Of a stretch of DNA of 35,822 nucleotides, positions 8,962-19,271 are shown piece after piece. The position numbers and the translations under genes are program-made. Below the pieces are notes generated by a model, which saw only the letters and a list, made by a program, of their open reading frames with translations, was not told the DNA's origin and made no database searches. Numbering within the stretch: position 1 is the first letter of the stretch; every line of letters starts with the position of its first letter. This DNA comes from Chitinophagaceae bacterium (GTDB lineage Bacteria > Bacteroidota > Bacteroidia > Chitinophagales > Chitinophagaceae), in the NCBI GenBank assembly GCA_947452925.1, contig CANGFK010000006.1, forward strand, positions 1-35,822. Reading direction: 5' to 3'.

Positions 8962-9690
8962 ATGGCAAATAACTACTTTCAATTCAAGCAATTTTTGATA
9001 CACCAGCGGTATGCTGCTATGAAAGTAACCACCGATGCCTGTTTATTTGGCGCATGGGCAGCAAGCAAAATTGAGCATGGAGAATGGGGAAGCATTCATA
9101 AAACAGTGCTAGATATAGGAACTGGAACAGGATTATTGACCTTGATGCTTGCACAAAAGAATCCATCTGCTTTGATTGATGCAGTAGAAATAGAGGTAGA
9201 AGCAGCAAAAGAAGCAGCAGATAATTTGGGCAAGTCGGTTTGGCAAGATAGGACTAAAGTGATTAATGAGGACATTCTTAGTTATAAATCAAATGAACAG
9301 TATGATTTTATTATTACCAATCCTCCCTTTTTTGATAATGACTTGAAAAGCGACTCTAATCAACGAAACCTGGCTATGCATAGTGAGGCATTGAGTTTAG
9401 ATGAATTGTTAGGTTCCATAAAAAGATTACTAAAGGCAGATGGTCAGTTTGCCATCTTGCTTCCTACGCATCGTTTTATTGAGTTTGAGAAAAAGGCATT
9501 AGCGGAAGAATTTCATCTAAAAGAAAAGGTATTGGTAAAACAAACGCCGAAGCACACTGGATTCCGAAGTATGCTTTTATTTGGTTTTGAGAAAGTAGTT
9601 ACGCTTGAAAAGCAGTTAATTATAAAAGAAAACGAAGCTTATACAGTGGATTTTATTGCCTTATTAAAAGACTACTATCTATACCTATAA
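8962..9690 (+). CDS. tRNA1(Val) (adenine(37)-N6)-methyltransferase
   Basis: FQFKQFLIHQRYAAMKVTTDACLFGAWA...LDIGTGTGLLTLMLAQK...FIITNPPFFDNDLKSDSNQRNLAMHSEALSLDELL; NPPF motif, TrmN6/YfiC family. Confidence 0.92.
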   Translation: MANNYFQFKQFLIHQRYAAMKVTTDACLFGAWAASKIEHGEWGSIHKTVLDIGTGTGLLTLMLAQKNPSALIDAVEIEVEAAKEAADNLGKSVWQDRTKVINEDILSYKSNEQYDFIITNPPFFDNDLKSDSNQRNLAMHSEALSLDELLGSIKRLLKADGQFAILLPTHRFIEFEKKALAEEFHLKEKVLVKQTPKHTGFRSMLLFGFEKVVTLEKQLIIKENEAYTVDFIALLKDYYLYL

Positions 9691-9764
9691 ATATCCTTTA
9701 AAAAATGTATAAATACATCTAGCCAAATTCCCCTACTTTTGCCGCCTAAAAATTTTTAAGTAAA

Positions 9765-10355
9765 ATGAAAACAGTTACAATCGAAGGACAATTGAGAACC
9801 GGAGTTGGCAAAAAAGCTGCCCGTCAACTACGCGCTCAAGAATTAGTGCCAGGTGTAATTTATGGTGGGCCAACTGAATTGACTTTTGCTGCTCCAACAA
9901 AAGCTTTCAAACCATTAGTATACACAGGCGAATTCCAGTATGCACAAGTGAATCTGGAAGGGAAAAGTTATAAATGTATTTTAAAGGACTTACAGTTTGA
10001 TACTGTAACCGATGCATTAATCCATGTAGATTTACTTGAATTGGTTGATACCAAGAAAGTAATCGCCGATTTGCCATTGAAGTATGTAGGTACTTCAAAG
10101 GGTGTTAAAGAAGGTGGTAAGCTCGTTGTAAAGATGAAGAGCATAAAGGTGAAAACACTTCCTAAGTTCTTGAAAGAATTTATTGAGGTAGACATCACAA
10201 ATCTTGCTTTGAACGAAAACTTACGTGTGTCAGATATCGTAACATCTGATTATGAAGTTATGAACTCTCCACGTATTCCAATCGCTTCAGTAGTAATGAC
10301 TCGTCAGTTGAAACAAGCAGAAGCAAGTGCTGCAAAAGACGAAAAGAAAAAATAA
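9765..10355 (+). CDS. rplY: 50S ribosomal protein L25 (CTC family)
   Basis: MKTVTIEGQLRTGVGKKAARQLRAQELVPGVIYGG...CILKDLQFDTVTDALIHVDLLEL; TACTTTTG -7-like motif at 9734-9741. Confidence 0.95.
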   Translation: MKTVTIEGQLRTGVGKKAARQLRAQELVPGVIYGGPTELTFAAPTKAFKPLVYTGEFQYAQVNLEGKSYKCILKDLQFDTVTDALIHVDLLELVDTKKVIADLPLKYVGTSKGVKEGGKLVVKMKSIKVKTLPKFLKEFIEVDITNLALNENLRVSDIVTSDYEVMNSPRIPIASVVMTRQLKQAEASAAKDEKKK

Positions 10356-10375
10356 TCTTTCTGAATCATTTAATA

Positions 10376-10409
10376 AAAGAGCCTCTTCAATTGAAGAGGC
10401 TCTTTTTGT
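10376..10409. terminator. Terminator hairpin AAAGAGCCTCTTC AATT GAAGAGGCTCTTT
   Basis: Perfect inverted repeat with T run between convergent rplY and the permease gene. Confidence 0.92.
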
Positions 10410-10445
10410 TTCTAGCAACCTGTAACCTATAACGTACATCTCTTG

Positions 10446-11762
10446 TTAGTTCATAGAGTTCTTCTTGCCCCAAACCCAATAAACAATTGCACCAACCAAA
10501 ATTAAAGACAAACCATAGAAACTCACCCAGGGTTTTAAGGTGAAGCCATAATATAATATCCACGCATTGATTCCTAAAAATAGAACTGGCGTAAAAGGAT
10601 ATCCCCAAGTTTTGTATGCATGTGGTTGATTGGGGAAGCTTTTACGTAGTTTGAAGATGCCGAAAACCGTCAGGCTTGTAGAGAGCGTTAGCGTGAAGCC
10701 AATAAGGTCAATTACAAATTGAAACTGGTTTATCAACACCAATACGGCTGCTACTAATGACTGTGTAATGATGGCATAAGAAGGTGAACCGTGTTTGTTT
10801 GTACGTGCTAGAAAAGCAAGTTTAGGCACTTCTCCTTGTAGGCAAGCACTCACACGTGGGCCTGCAAATGTCATAGCGCTGATGGTACTTACCAATGAAA
10901 TGGAGATTATAATCGCCATCAATGAGGCACCAATCTTACCAAACATATATTGTGCCGCCACAAAACCAACTTCTAGTTGTCCCTTCATTGCATCAACGGG
11001 CGCTGCGTGCAGAAAAGCCCAGTTGAGTAATACATATAATACTGTAACAATACCCGTTCCTGCAATTAGTGCAACAGGGAGCTTCTTTTCGGGATTCTTC
11101 ATTTCACCAGCAATGTATGAAGCTGCATTCCACCCTGTGTAGGCATAAGAAACCCAATAGAGATTCACACCAAAGAAAGGGCTTGTGAAAACTTCTTTCC
11201 ATGCTTTAGCTGAAGGATAGACATTGATAGTGTGGTGTACTTTGGTAAGAAATCCTGCTGCTATCAAGAAACAAATGATACAAATATTGGCAATAGTTGC
11301 TAGTTGCTGAAATTTGCTTCCGATGATTACATGCCATGCGTGAATGACGGTTATAAGTACAAGCATTCCTAGCCCTGTGGCAAGAATGGGCAACACAGGA
11401 AATACGCTGTGCAGGTAGTTTCCTAAGGCAATGGAAACTGCTGCCACCGGAGCTGCAAAACCTACAAAAGCCGACACCCAGCCAGCAAGAAAGCCTAGCA
11501 TTGGATTGTAAAGATTCTTTAGAAAGTTATATTCTCCTCCATTATTGGGGAATGCAGCACCAAGTTCTCCATAAACCAACGCCCCACAAACAGCGATGAT
11601 ACCTCCTACTACCCAAAGCATCAGCACAGCAAAGATTGATTGCATATTGCTAAGCTGAAAGCCTAGACTGGTATAAATACCGCTTCCAATCATATTGGCA
11701 ATTACAAGCGCAATTGCTGTTGGAATGCCTAGTTGTCTTTTCATGTTTCTTTTGTCTGTCAA
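10446..11762 (-). CDS. APC family amino acid permease
   Basis: RQLGIPTAIALVIANMIGSGIYTSLGFQL...GGIIAVCGALVYGELGAAFPNNGGEYNFLKNLYNPMLGFLAGW; about 12 TM segments. Start may be at 11744 (MKRQLG). Confidence 0.92.
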   Translation of the reverse strand: MTDKRNMKRQLGIPTAIALVIANMIGSGIYTSLGFQLSNMQSIFAVLMLWVVGGIIAVCGALVYGELGAAFPNNGGEYNFLKNLYNPMLGFLAGWVSAFVGFAAPVAAVSIALGNYLHSVFPVLPILATGLGMLVLITVIHAWHVIIGSKFQQLATIANICIICFLIAAGFLTKVHHTINVYPSAKAWKEVFTSPFFGVNLYWVSYAYTGWNAASYIAGEMKNPEKKLPVALIAGTGIVTVLYVLLNWAFLHAAPVDAMKGQLEVGFVAAQYMFGKIGASLMAIIISISLVSTISAMTFAGPRVSACLQGEVPKLAFLARTNKHGSPSYAIITQSLVAAVLVLINQFQFVIDLIGFTLTLSTSLTVFGIFKLRKSFPNQPHAYKTWGYPFTPVLFLGINAWILYYGFTLKPWVSFYGLSLILVGAIVYWVWGKKNSMN

Positions 11763-12058
11763 TTTAGGTAGATGAAGTTTGTTGCTCTCAAATGTAAAGG
11801 AACATGGGATTTAAATATGGTTTTGTACTTTGAAAGGTGAAAATAGGTTCTAGTTGATGTAATTAAAAAATGATTAAATGAAAACAATATTGCTTTTGTT
11901 ATGTCTTGCAAAAGGAAGTATTCTAAAATATGTTTTATTCAAATGTGTTGGGATGATAAGTTACTAGCGACTTTTTTGCCTTAATTTGAATTAAAAATAG
12001 TATTTTGGCAGTTCAACAACACTCTTTTCTAACTTTAAACAATCTAAAAGTAAAACAC

Positions 12059-14974
12059 ATGAGGACACTTATTACGCTTTTATTAGTCTCTTGTTCGTGC
12101 ATTTTGTTTGCACAGAAGACAAAAGTTTCAGGTATTGTTACAAATAATGGGGCGCCTTTGGAAGGTATTCTGGTCAAGGTAAAGTCCTCAAAATCTGGTA
12201 CTGCAACAAGCAAGGATGGTTCTTTCACTGTCTCTGTTGCTGCAATCGATGATCTGGAAATTAGCGGTATAGGCTTTACCACCAAGAAAGTACACGTTAC
12301 AAATGCTAGTTCAAATTTGAGTATTGTTTTGGAAACAAGTGCGGTAGAACTAAAAGAGGTTGTGATGGTGGGTAGCCGACGTGGCGGAAGGGTGAAAACA
12401 GAATCACCTGTACCAATAGATGTCATAAATGTAAATCAAACTGGACAAACTACCGCTAAGCCAGACCTAATGAGCCAATTGAACATGGCGGTTCCTTCAT
12501 TCAACTATAACAAGCAAAGTGGTGCAGATGGTTCTGATGCCATAGATTTTGCTAGTTTGAGGGGCTTAGGATTTGACCAAACACTTGTACTGGTGAATGG
12601 TAAACGTAGGCACTTGTCTGCCTTTGTAAATCAACTCGGAACTAGAGGGCGTGGTAATAGCGGTACCGATTTAAATGCAATACCAGAAGCTGCAATAGAT
12701 AGGATTGAGATATTGCGCGATGGCGCATCAGCACAATATGGTTCTGATGCAATTGCTGGTGTATTAAACATTATACTAAAAAAAGACATTGATCATTTGT
12801 CCGTAAATGCTGGCTGGTCTGGTTACTATGACCACAAATACAATACATTGAACAATGTTGAACCAAGTCAGTACTATACAAGTTCATGGATCGATGGAAA
12901 AACATTTACACTAAGCCTTAATGACGGTTTTAAGATTGGCAAAAACGGAGGTTTTATCAATATTGGCGCGAACTTTCTAAATCAAGGAAAAACATTCAGA
13001 GCCGTGCCTGACACAAACGTATCTACCAATGACCATGCATTAACACCAAATGTTTGGAGAAGGGCTTTTGGTGATGGCAGTGTTACTTCGGGTGGGGCAA
13101 TGTTTAATGCTGAATTACCAATAGCAGGAACTAAAACAACTTTTTACACTTTTGGAGGCTATAATTACAAGAACTCTAATGTGTATGCATGGACGAGAAA
13201 TTTTTCAGCTGATCCTCAGAAATTTCCAACAAATCCTGATGGAACTTTAATATTTGTTCCAAGCATAATGCATGTTGCGGGTGCGTCTGATGGCACAATT
13301 TCTCCTAATAATGTATTTTATAATCCACAAGAAGATGTTCATGTAACAGATATTTCCTATGCTGCTGGTTTTAAAGGAACTGCTAGCTGTGGTTGGGACT
13401 GGGATGTAAGCAATGTATTTGGCTATAATGATTTTCACTATTATGGAAAAAACACCTTTAATGCTACCTTGAATAACTCACTTCCCGCATCTTCAATAAA
13501 AACAGGATTTGATGATGGTGGATTTAACTTCTTACAAAATACAACTAACTTAGACCTTAGTAAGCATTATGAAACTGTTGCTAATGGATTAACAGTTGCC
13601 TTGGGTGGAGAATTTCGTTATGAGAAGTATAAACTATACGCGGGAGAACCAGATTCGTATGGTTACGACGTTGCAAACAAACTATTTCCAAGTCTATATG
13701 GAAGCGGAGATGAGGATTCATTAAGAAAACCTGCATCTGGTTCACAAGGGTTTCCCGGATTTACACCATTCGATGCCACTTCTGCAACAAGAACCAACGT
13801 GGGTGGATATGTAAATGCTACCCTTGATGTGACCAAGGACTGGTTGATTGATGCAGCTACTCGATTTGAGAATTATTCAGACTTTGGCTTTGTAAACACA
13901 TATAAATTAGCTACAAGATACAAAGTTGCAGAAGATTTCAATGTCAGAGGTTCTGTTAGTACAGGTTTTAGGGCACCTAGTTTGCAACAGCTGAATTTTA
14001 GCAATACCAACACAAACGTTCAGAAGATAAATGGTGTTCCGTCTTTGGTTTATGTGAAATTAGTGCCTAATTATAGTTCGATTGCAAGGGCAGTTGGTAT
14101 ACCTAAATTGAAGCAGGAGACTTCTGTAAATTATAGCTTAGGATTTAGTCTGAAACCTGCAAAAAACTTGACCGTAACAGTTGATGGATACCTTATTAAA
14201 ATGAAAAACAGGATAGTTATCACTGGTAATTACGGTGCCGCTATACCTGCTTTGAAGGATGTATTAGCAAATAATAATCCCCCACTGTTTGCTGCCAACT
14301 TTTTTGTGAATGCAGTAAATACAACCAACACAGGCGTTGATATTGTAATAGACTACACAAAGAAGTGGGGCAAAAATGGTTTCAAGGCGCTCCTTGCAGG
14401 AAACATTCAGAAAGTAAATATTGATAACATCAACGTTCCTTCCGATTTAGGGACAAGTTATGCAGACCAACAAGCGTTCTTTAGTTCAAGAGAGCAGGCT
14501 TTCCTGATTGCTTCTGCACCTAAAACTAAGTTCTCTTTAGCGCTTGAATACTCTTACAATAATTTTGCAATTGGAACTCACCTCACTCATTTTGGCAAGC
14601 TTGTAACCAAGGGATTTGGTAATAGCAGCCTGGCGGGTGCGCCAGATAATGGGCCTGGTGGGGCAGGAATCTCTGACCAATATTCTGGTTGGGATCCTTA
14701 CACAGCAAAAGATGATGGTTCTGGTGCAATACCTGAGGACTTTGTGTTTAATGGTAAATTAGCTACTGATATTTACACATCATACAAGGTTTCAAGATCT
14801 GTATCTATAACGGTTGGTGCTGATAACATATTTAATGTTCATCCAAATCTGGCAGTTACTAAAGGTGCACACCAAAGTTCTTGGGGAGACAGTGAATCGG
14901 GTGGGCCGTTTGATTCAGTTCAGATGGGTTTCAATGGTCTGAGGTTATTTACCAAGCTAGCTTTTAATTTCTAG
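12059..14974 (+). CDS. TonB-dependent receptor with carboxypeptidase-like regulatory domain
   Basis: KVSGIVTNNGAPLEGILVKVKSSKSGTATSKDGSFTV; plug SLRGLGFDQTLVLVNGKRRHLSAFVN...IDRIEILRDGASAQYGSDAIAGVLNIILKK; barrel C-term GLRLFTKLAFNF. Start 12059 (MRTLITLL) is preferred to the TTG at 12005. Confidence 0.95.
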   Translation: MRTLITLLLVSCSCILFAQKTKVSGIVTNNGAPLEGILVKVKSSKSGTATSKDGSFTVSVAAIDDLEISGIGFTTKKVHVTNASSNLSIVLETSAVELKEVVMVGSRRGGRVKTESPVPIDVINVNQTGQTTAKPDLMSQLNMAVPSFNYNKQSGADGSDAIDFASLRGLGFDQTLVLVNGKRRHLSAFVNQLGTRGRGNSGTDLNAIPEAAIDRIEILRDGASAQYGSDAIAGVLNIILKKDIDHLSVNAGWSGYYDHKYNTLNNVEPSQYYTSSWIDGKTFTLSLNDGFKIGKNGGFINIGANFLNQGKTFRAVPDTNVSTNDHALTPNVWRRAFGDGSVTSGGAMFNAELPIAGTKTTFYTFGGYNYKNSNVYAWTRNFSADPQKFPTNPDGTLIFVPSIMHVAGASDGTISPNNVFYNPQEDVHVTDISYAAGFKGTASCGWDWDVSNVFGYNDFHYYGKNTFNATLNNSLPASSIKTGFDDGGFNFLQNTTNLDLSKHYETVANGLTVALGGEFRYEKYKLYAGEPDSYGYDVANKLFPSLYGSGDEDSLRKPASGSQGFPGFTPFDATSATRTNVGGYVNATLDVTKDWLIDAATRFENYSDFGFVNTYKLATRYKVAEDFNVRGSVSTGFRAPSLQQLNFSNTNTNVQKINGVPSLVYVKLVPNYSSIARAVGIPKLKQETSVNYSLGFSLKPAKNLTVTVDGYLIKMKNRIVITGNYGAAIPALKDVLANNNPPLFAANFFVNAVNTTNTGVDIVIDYTKKWGKNGFKALLAGNIQKVNIDNINVPSDLGTSYADQQAFFSSREQAFLIASAPKTKFSLALEYSYNNFAIGTHLTHFGKLVTKGFGNSSLAGAPDNGPGGAGISDQYSGWDPYTAKDDGSGAIPEDFVFNGKLATDIYTSYKVSRSVSITVGADNIFNVHPNLAVTKGAHQSSWGDSESGGPFDSVQMGFNGLRLFTKLAFNF

Positions 14975-15005
14975 TAAATAAACAAATGCACGAATGTTCA
15001 GTAAT

Positions 15006-15039
15006 AAAAAAGGTGGCAACAATTGTTGCCACCTTTTTA
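15006..15039. terminator. Bidirectional terminator AAAAAGGTGGCAACA..TGTTGCCACCTTTTT
   Basis: Perfect hairpin between convergent genes. Confidence 0.92.
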
Positions 15040-15059
15040 GTTTCGGATATTGGAATGTC

Positions 15060-16694
15060 TTACTTATTAATAATCACTTTATAAGATTGTTTGAAACCAC
15101 TGTCGTCGTATGCTGTGACAATATACTCACCTGCATAAAACGTTGCAGTCTCAATGATGGATAACGTACTTCCCTGCCCAATCGTTCTGCTTGCTACTGT
15201 TTGTCCTTTCATATTGGTAAGGATGAGGTGTATATCATTTTTGAGTAAATCACCTACTTGTATAATCAGATAATCCGAAGTAGGATTAGGAAATACTTTC
15301 AAGTTAAATGAAGCTTTCTTATTTCCTCCGACGCTGATAGTGCTTGAGTATTGAGTTTTGCCATCAATATCCCATTCTTTTAGTCTGTAATAGACCGTAA
15401 CTGAAAAATTGGATTTATCGGTATAGGAATATTCATTCTGCAAATTGCCCAAACTTGTTACACTTCCAATTTTTTGAAATGTTTTACTGTCGGTACTTCT
15501 CTCCACGTCAAATCTGCTACTGGTTATTTCGTTACTTGTCTTCCATTTCAAAAGAGTTGAATTGTTGATAATCCTCCCTGTGAATGATAAAAGCGTTACA
15601 GGTAAACTACTGCCAGTATACTGCGTTACACCTGTTGTTGGTACAGAACCAGTCTTTGAGTTGGCATAGACACCGTAAAAGGTAGGTCCAACCACATAAG
15701 GGTAAGCCGAATTCCAGTTAGCGTCTACGGTCGTAAAATAACAGTAAATTCCTTTTGGATATTCTGGCGTTACACAGAAACGTCCATTGTGCTCATCCAG
15801 ATAATCGGGTGTTACTGCTGAAGTCGTATCATAATAGTAGTCTTCTCTAAAATACCCCAAGAAATAGGTAGTGCTGACGTCGGGACCTGACTTCACAGAA
15901 GATCCATCGGAATAAGTATTTCTCTTGGTTAAATTTCTTAGTCTAAAACTGGATTTCATTCTTACAATACCGCCTGTACCATCTACATTTTTATATGCAT
16001 AAGCACCATAAATAGGGAATCCATCATACGTGAAGCCTAATAAAGGGGAATGTTTGGTGCTGTCCATTGTATACAGTCCATCCGAGTTGTATAAGTTGCA
16101 TACGGTGGAAACGTTCTTTAAATCAAACTTAAAAGCACTTGGGTTTTGGTGATGATGGTAATTCGTTCCTGCCGGGTGTCCTTTGGCACAATCAAAACCT
16201 ATCAGTTCACCAACAATCGCATCTCTGTTCCATACGCCATCACCTGAGCCTCCTCCTGGCCCACCTGCTAAAGTATTGCTTGTGCTATTCCAGGAATAAC
16301 CATCCCTATAATCAAACAAGGCAACGCCATTAATGAATATTCCTATGTTGCCCCCTGAAGTACTCGTATGGCTACCACTCTGAACCTGTGGATTTAGTGG
16401 TATCTTAAAAACAGTATTTTGGCTTCCTGCATTATTGGGATTCTTATCAAAATAAGGACCTGTGGGATAAGAAGGCAAGCCATTGGCTCTTATGTAAGCA
16501 TACGTAGAGGAATAATAGACCGTTTTTACATTAGCAGAATCTGCATCTTGTACAGGTGTGTAAGTCCCTTTTACGTAGTGACTAGCCTTTACGCCAGTAG
16601 TATTTAATAACCAAGCGGTGATGGCGGGGTTTGTTTGGGCATTGCTAGTTAGAAAGCAAGCCAATAGTGTAGATAGAATAGTTGTCCTTGTCAT
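15060..16694 (-). CDS. YHYH domain-like protein with T9SS type A sorting domain
   Basis: GHPAGTNYHHHQNPSAF...SPLLGFTYDGFPIYGAYAYKNVDG...YLDEHNGRFCVTPEYPKGIYCYFTTVD; C-term FNLKVFPNPTSDYLIIQVG...GEYIVTAYDDSG. Confidence 0.85.
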   Translation of the reverse strand: MTRTTILSTLLACFLTSNAQTNPAITAWLLNTTGVKASHYVKGTYTPVQDADSANVKTVYYSSTYAYIRANGLPSYPTGPYFDKNPNNAGSQNTVFKIPLNPQVQSGSHTSTSGGNIGIFINGVALFDYRDGYSWNSTSNTLAGGPGGGSGDGVWNRDAIVGELIGFDCAKGHPAGTNYHHHQNPSAFKFDLKNVSTVCNLYNSDGLYTMDSTKHSPLLGFTYDGFPIYGAYAYKNVDGTGGIVRMKSSFRLRNLTKRNTYSDGSSVKSGPDVSTTYFLGYFREDYYYDTTSAVTPDYLDEHNGRFCVTPEYPKGIYCYFTTVDANWNSAYPYVVGPTFYGVYANSKTGSVPTTGVTQYTGSSLPVTLLSFTGRIINNSTLLKWKTSNEITSSRFDVERSTDSKTFQKIGSVTSLGNLQNEYSYTDKSNFSVTVYYRLKEWDIDGKTQYSSTISVGGNKKASFNLKVFPNPTSDYLIIQVGDLLKNDIHLILTNMKGQTVASRTIGQGSTLSIIETATFYAGEYIVTAYDDSGFKQSYKVIINK

Positions 16695-16755
16695 GTTGTT
16701 TGTATTTAAGTCGTTGTATTTTAATAGACGTTACAGTGAAAATAAACCTTCGCTA

Positions 16756-17775
16756 TTAGTGAATAATATTCTTGGGATATCCAAACTGCTCGTTGTACAG
16801 AAAGCTTTTGTCTGTGAGGGTGTATAAGAAAGCAATGAGATCAACCTTGTCGTTGGAAGTTAGCACTATTAGCTTTTGAAGCTGTTTTGATAAGGTCTTG
16901 CCTCTGACGATTCCGTTGGTGTAATGATTCAGAACTTGTTGCAATCGCACAAATCTGCCGTCATGCATATATGGATAGCTGACTTGTATGTTGCGAAGCG
17001 TAGGAACTCTGAACTGTAAATAGTTGGCGGAATCTTGCGTAATACGCATTCTGCCATTGTCTTTCAAAGAAGTATCTACGGGTAAACCATTGTTTTCAAA
17101 CTGATTGTTGGTGAATAGTGGTTCTCTATGGCAGGAAGCACAGTTGGCTCTAAACAAACGGTAGCCATTGTTTTCTTGCTCAGTGAAGGTTGCTTCGCCT
17201 CTTTGTACGCTATCATATTTTGCATTGTAACTCATTAGGGTAAGCATAAACTGAGACATCGCTTTCAAGGTGTGTTCACCAGTGATAATGCTATCGCCAA
17301 AGGCCCTAGAGAATAATTTAGGATATAGATTAGTATGTTGCAACTTACTTACTACATGTTTGATAGATTCATCCATTTCATCGGGATTACTCATTGGTGC
17401 CAATGCCTGCATATCCAGATGTTTGACTGCGCCATCCCACATGAAAGAAGTATTCCAGGCAAGATTCATCAGTGCAGGTGCATTGCGGGTGCCTATTTTG
17501 TTGTCGATGCCATGACTAAATGGGTGGTCTATGTGTGTGAATGCAGAATAGGGGGAGTGGCAGGTAGCACAAGAAATGGTGCTGTCTCTGGAAAGTATCG
17601 GATCATAAAACAAAGCTCTCCCCAAGGCAATCTTATCGGTAGTAAGTGGATTTTGGGTAAAGTCATATTCGGGTTTCGGCCATCCTTTTGGAACAATAAA
17701 GCTGATGCTATCTGTTGCTTTATAAGCAGATATAGTAATGCTAATTATCAATAAAAGTACTATCAGCTTTTTCAT
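16756..17775 (-). CDS. MauG/cytochrome-c peroxidase-type di-heme protein (MbnH-like by context)
   Basis: Two CxxCH motifs: ISCATCHSPYSAFTHID and ANCASCHREPLFTNNQF; KIALGRALFYDPILSRD; FRVPTLRNIQVSYPYMHDGRF. Confidence 0.92.
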   Translation of the reverse strand: MKKLIVLLLIISITISAYKATDSISFIVPKGWPKPEYDFTQNPLTTDKIALGRALFYDPILSRDSTISCATCHSPYSAFTHIDHPFSHGIDNKIGTRNAPALMNLAWNTSFMWDGAVKHLDMQALAPMSNPDEMDESIKHVVSKLQHTNLYPKLFSRAFGDSIITGEHTLKAMSQFMLTLMSYNAKYDSVQRGEATFTEQENNGYRLFRANCASCHREPLFTNNQFENNGLPVDTSLKDNGRMRITQDSANYLQFRVPTLRNIQVSYPYMHDGRFVRLQQVLNHYTNGIVRGKTLSKQLQKLIVLTSNDKVDLIAFLYTLTDKSFLYNEQFGYPKNIIH

Positions 17776-17789
17776 ATTGACGGATACTT

Positions 17790-18542
17790 TTACTTAATGT
17801 CATATTGAGAATGGAAACATTTAGCCAGTTGTTCTGCTACCCTCAAAGCATCTTTCCCGGGCGTCATCAGTTGATTTGTTTGGGCTAAATTTAGTAGGCG
17901 CAAGAACTTTCCTATATCAAGATAGGCAACAGTATTTATGTCCTTGGAGGCAGACAATTGTATCCGCTGCAAAGTATTATAAGGATAATGATAGCCACCA
18001 ATATGAAACTCAAATGCATGATGTCTTGTATTACATAACGGACTCGTTCCCTCCAGTTTAAAGTTGATATACCCACTTTGCCAGGTCCAATACATGCCTC
18101 GCATCGGGTCCAAATCGCCTCCTTGCACGCCCATCACATTGGTGGCACTATCTATTCCTAAATTAAAAGAAAGAATATCGAAGTCTTTTTGGTTAGAGAA
18201 AGCAAGTGGTAAGGAGCACGTTTTTTCATTAGCAGCATCAACTAGGTGGTAACTGTTGGGCTCTTTCCAAACTAAAATCCTATTGTTATACAACTCAATT
18301 CCCGAGATATAAAACTTCAAACTGCGAATTTCTATGCTGTCTTTGTCATTAGAAAAGAAGGAAGAATCTTGTAGTTGAATAGGCTCTGTAGATATCTGTG
18401 GTTTGTTATAAACAGAAACAAACCTCAATTGCAGCGTAGTGTCTTTTTGAGCAGAAGCAAGTAAACTGCTGATTAATAATAATAAAAAAGAAACTATTCG
18501 CATTGCCGGATGATTTTTTTGGTGTGTACGCAAAGTACTCAC
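17790..18542 (-). CDS. MbnP-like family protein
   Basis: EIRSLKFYISGIELYN...YHLVDAANEKT...FNLGIDSATNVMGVQGGDLDPMRGMYWTWQSGYINFKLEGTSPLCNTRHHAFEFHIGGYHYPYNTLQRIQL. Confidence 0.85.
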   Translation of the reverse strand: MSTLRTHQKNHPAMRIVSFLLLLISSLLASAQKDTTLQLRFVSVYNKPQISTEPIQLQDSSFFSNDKDSIEIRSLKFYISGIELYNNRILVWKEPNSYHLVDAANEKTCSLPLAFSNQKDFDILSFNLGIDSATNVMGVQGGDLDPMRGMYWTWQSGYINFKLEGTSPLCNTRHHAFEFHIGGYHYPYNTLQRIQLSASKDINTVAYLDIGKFLRLLNLAQTNQLMTPGKDALRVAEQLAKCFHSQYDIK

Positions 18543-18593
18543 TTTTTATGACGTTATAAAACCAAGTTTCCTTTAGCAATGCCTTTCATGTCT

Positions 18594-19271
18594 CTACTTA
18601 TGTACAAATTTGGTGAGCGTTTGCGAATACAGGACACTAGATTTTGCAGCACCTGTATTCTGCTGCCATACCTCATAACGCACCACTCCCACACCTGGCG
18701 ACACGTAAGTAACATAGCTGGTTACGCCTTTGCAATCTTGTATTTGAATCACGTTTTTCTGGCAGGTATATCCAGCAATGTTATTGGTTGTTACAAAGCC
18801 ATAAGTATTTTGTATGAAGGCGCAAGATAGACTGGTGAAGCCTGAGTAGGCTGGTAAGATTTGAGCACCATCTGTGGTGGAACTTCCCCAAAACAAGTAG
18901 CGGCCATTGGAAGAGTCTAGTCCTAAAATGTCATAAAGACCATTGCTCAATGGATAGTTGGTGTAGTAGCCCCCATAGCCGAAGCAGCCTGTGGAGTCGT
19001 TTTCTACAACTGCCCAATAGGGATTACCTACTACGGTAATAGTGTTATTTAATACTTCTGCACTATCCGTCAAAACTCCTTTGAAGGCATAGGAAGTAGT
19101 ATCGAAAGTAGAATCCTGATAATACCATTTGTTGCCAACCGAAAGTGGTAGCAAGGCAGTAGGACTGATGTTGTCCTTGTTCGTATTAACCACCTGTGCA
19201 TCTTTTTTACATGCTATAATGGTCAATGTGAGCGCAACAGTGGTAAGGAACAGTGCAAAATACTTTTTCAT
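18594..19271 (-). CDS. Hypothetical lipoprotein
   Basis: Lipobox-like signal MKKYFALFLTTVALTLTIIACKKD; otherwise unrecognised. Confidence 0.6.
   Translation of the reverse strand: MKKYFALFLTTVALTLTIIACKKDAQVVNTNKDNISPTALLPLSVGNKWYYQDSTFDTTSYAFKGVLTDSAEVLNNTITVVGNPYWAVVENDSTGCFGYGGYYTNYPLSNGLYDILGLDSSNGRYLFWGSSTTDGAQILPAYSGFTSLSCAFIQNTYGFVTTNNIAGYTCQKNVIQIQDCKGVTSYVTYVSPGVGVVRYEVWQQNTGAAKSSVLYSQTLTKFVHK

Noticed and set aside
11878-11967. 29-aa ORF MKTILLLLCLAKGSILKYVLFKCVGMISY upstream of the TonB receptor, considered as a methanobactin-like precursor
   Set aside because: No MbnB/MbnC biosynthesis genes and no leader/core features; two cysteines in a random short ORF are weak evidence.
12005-12058. 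N-terminal extension of the TonB receptor from TTG at 12005
   Set aside because: The ATG at 12059 gives a normal signal peptide (MRTLITLLLVSCSCILFAQ).
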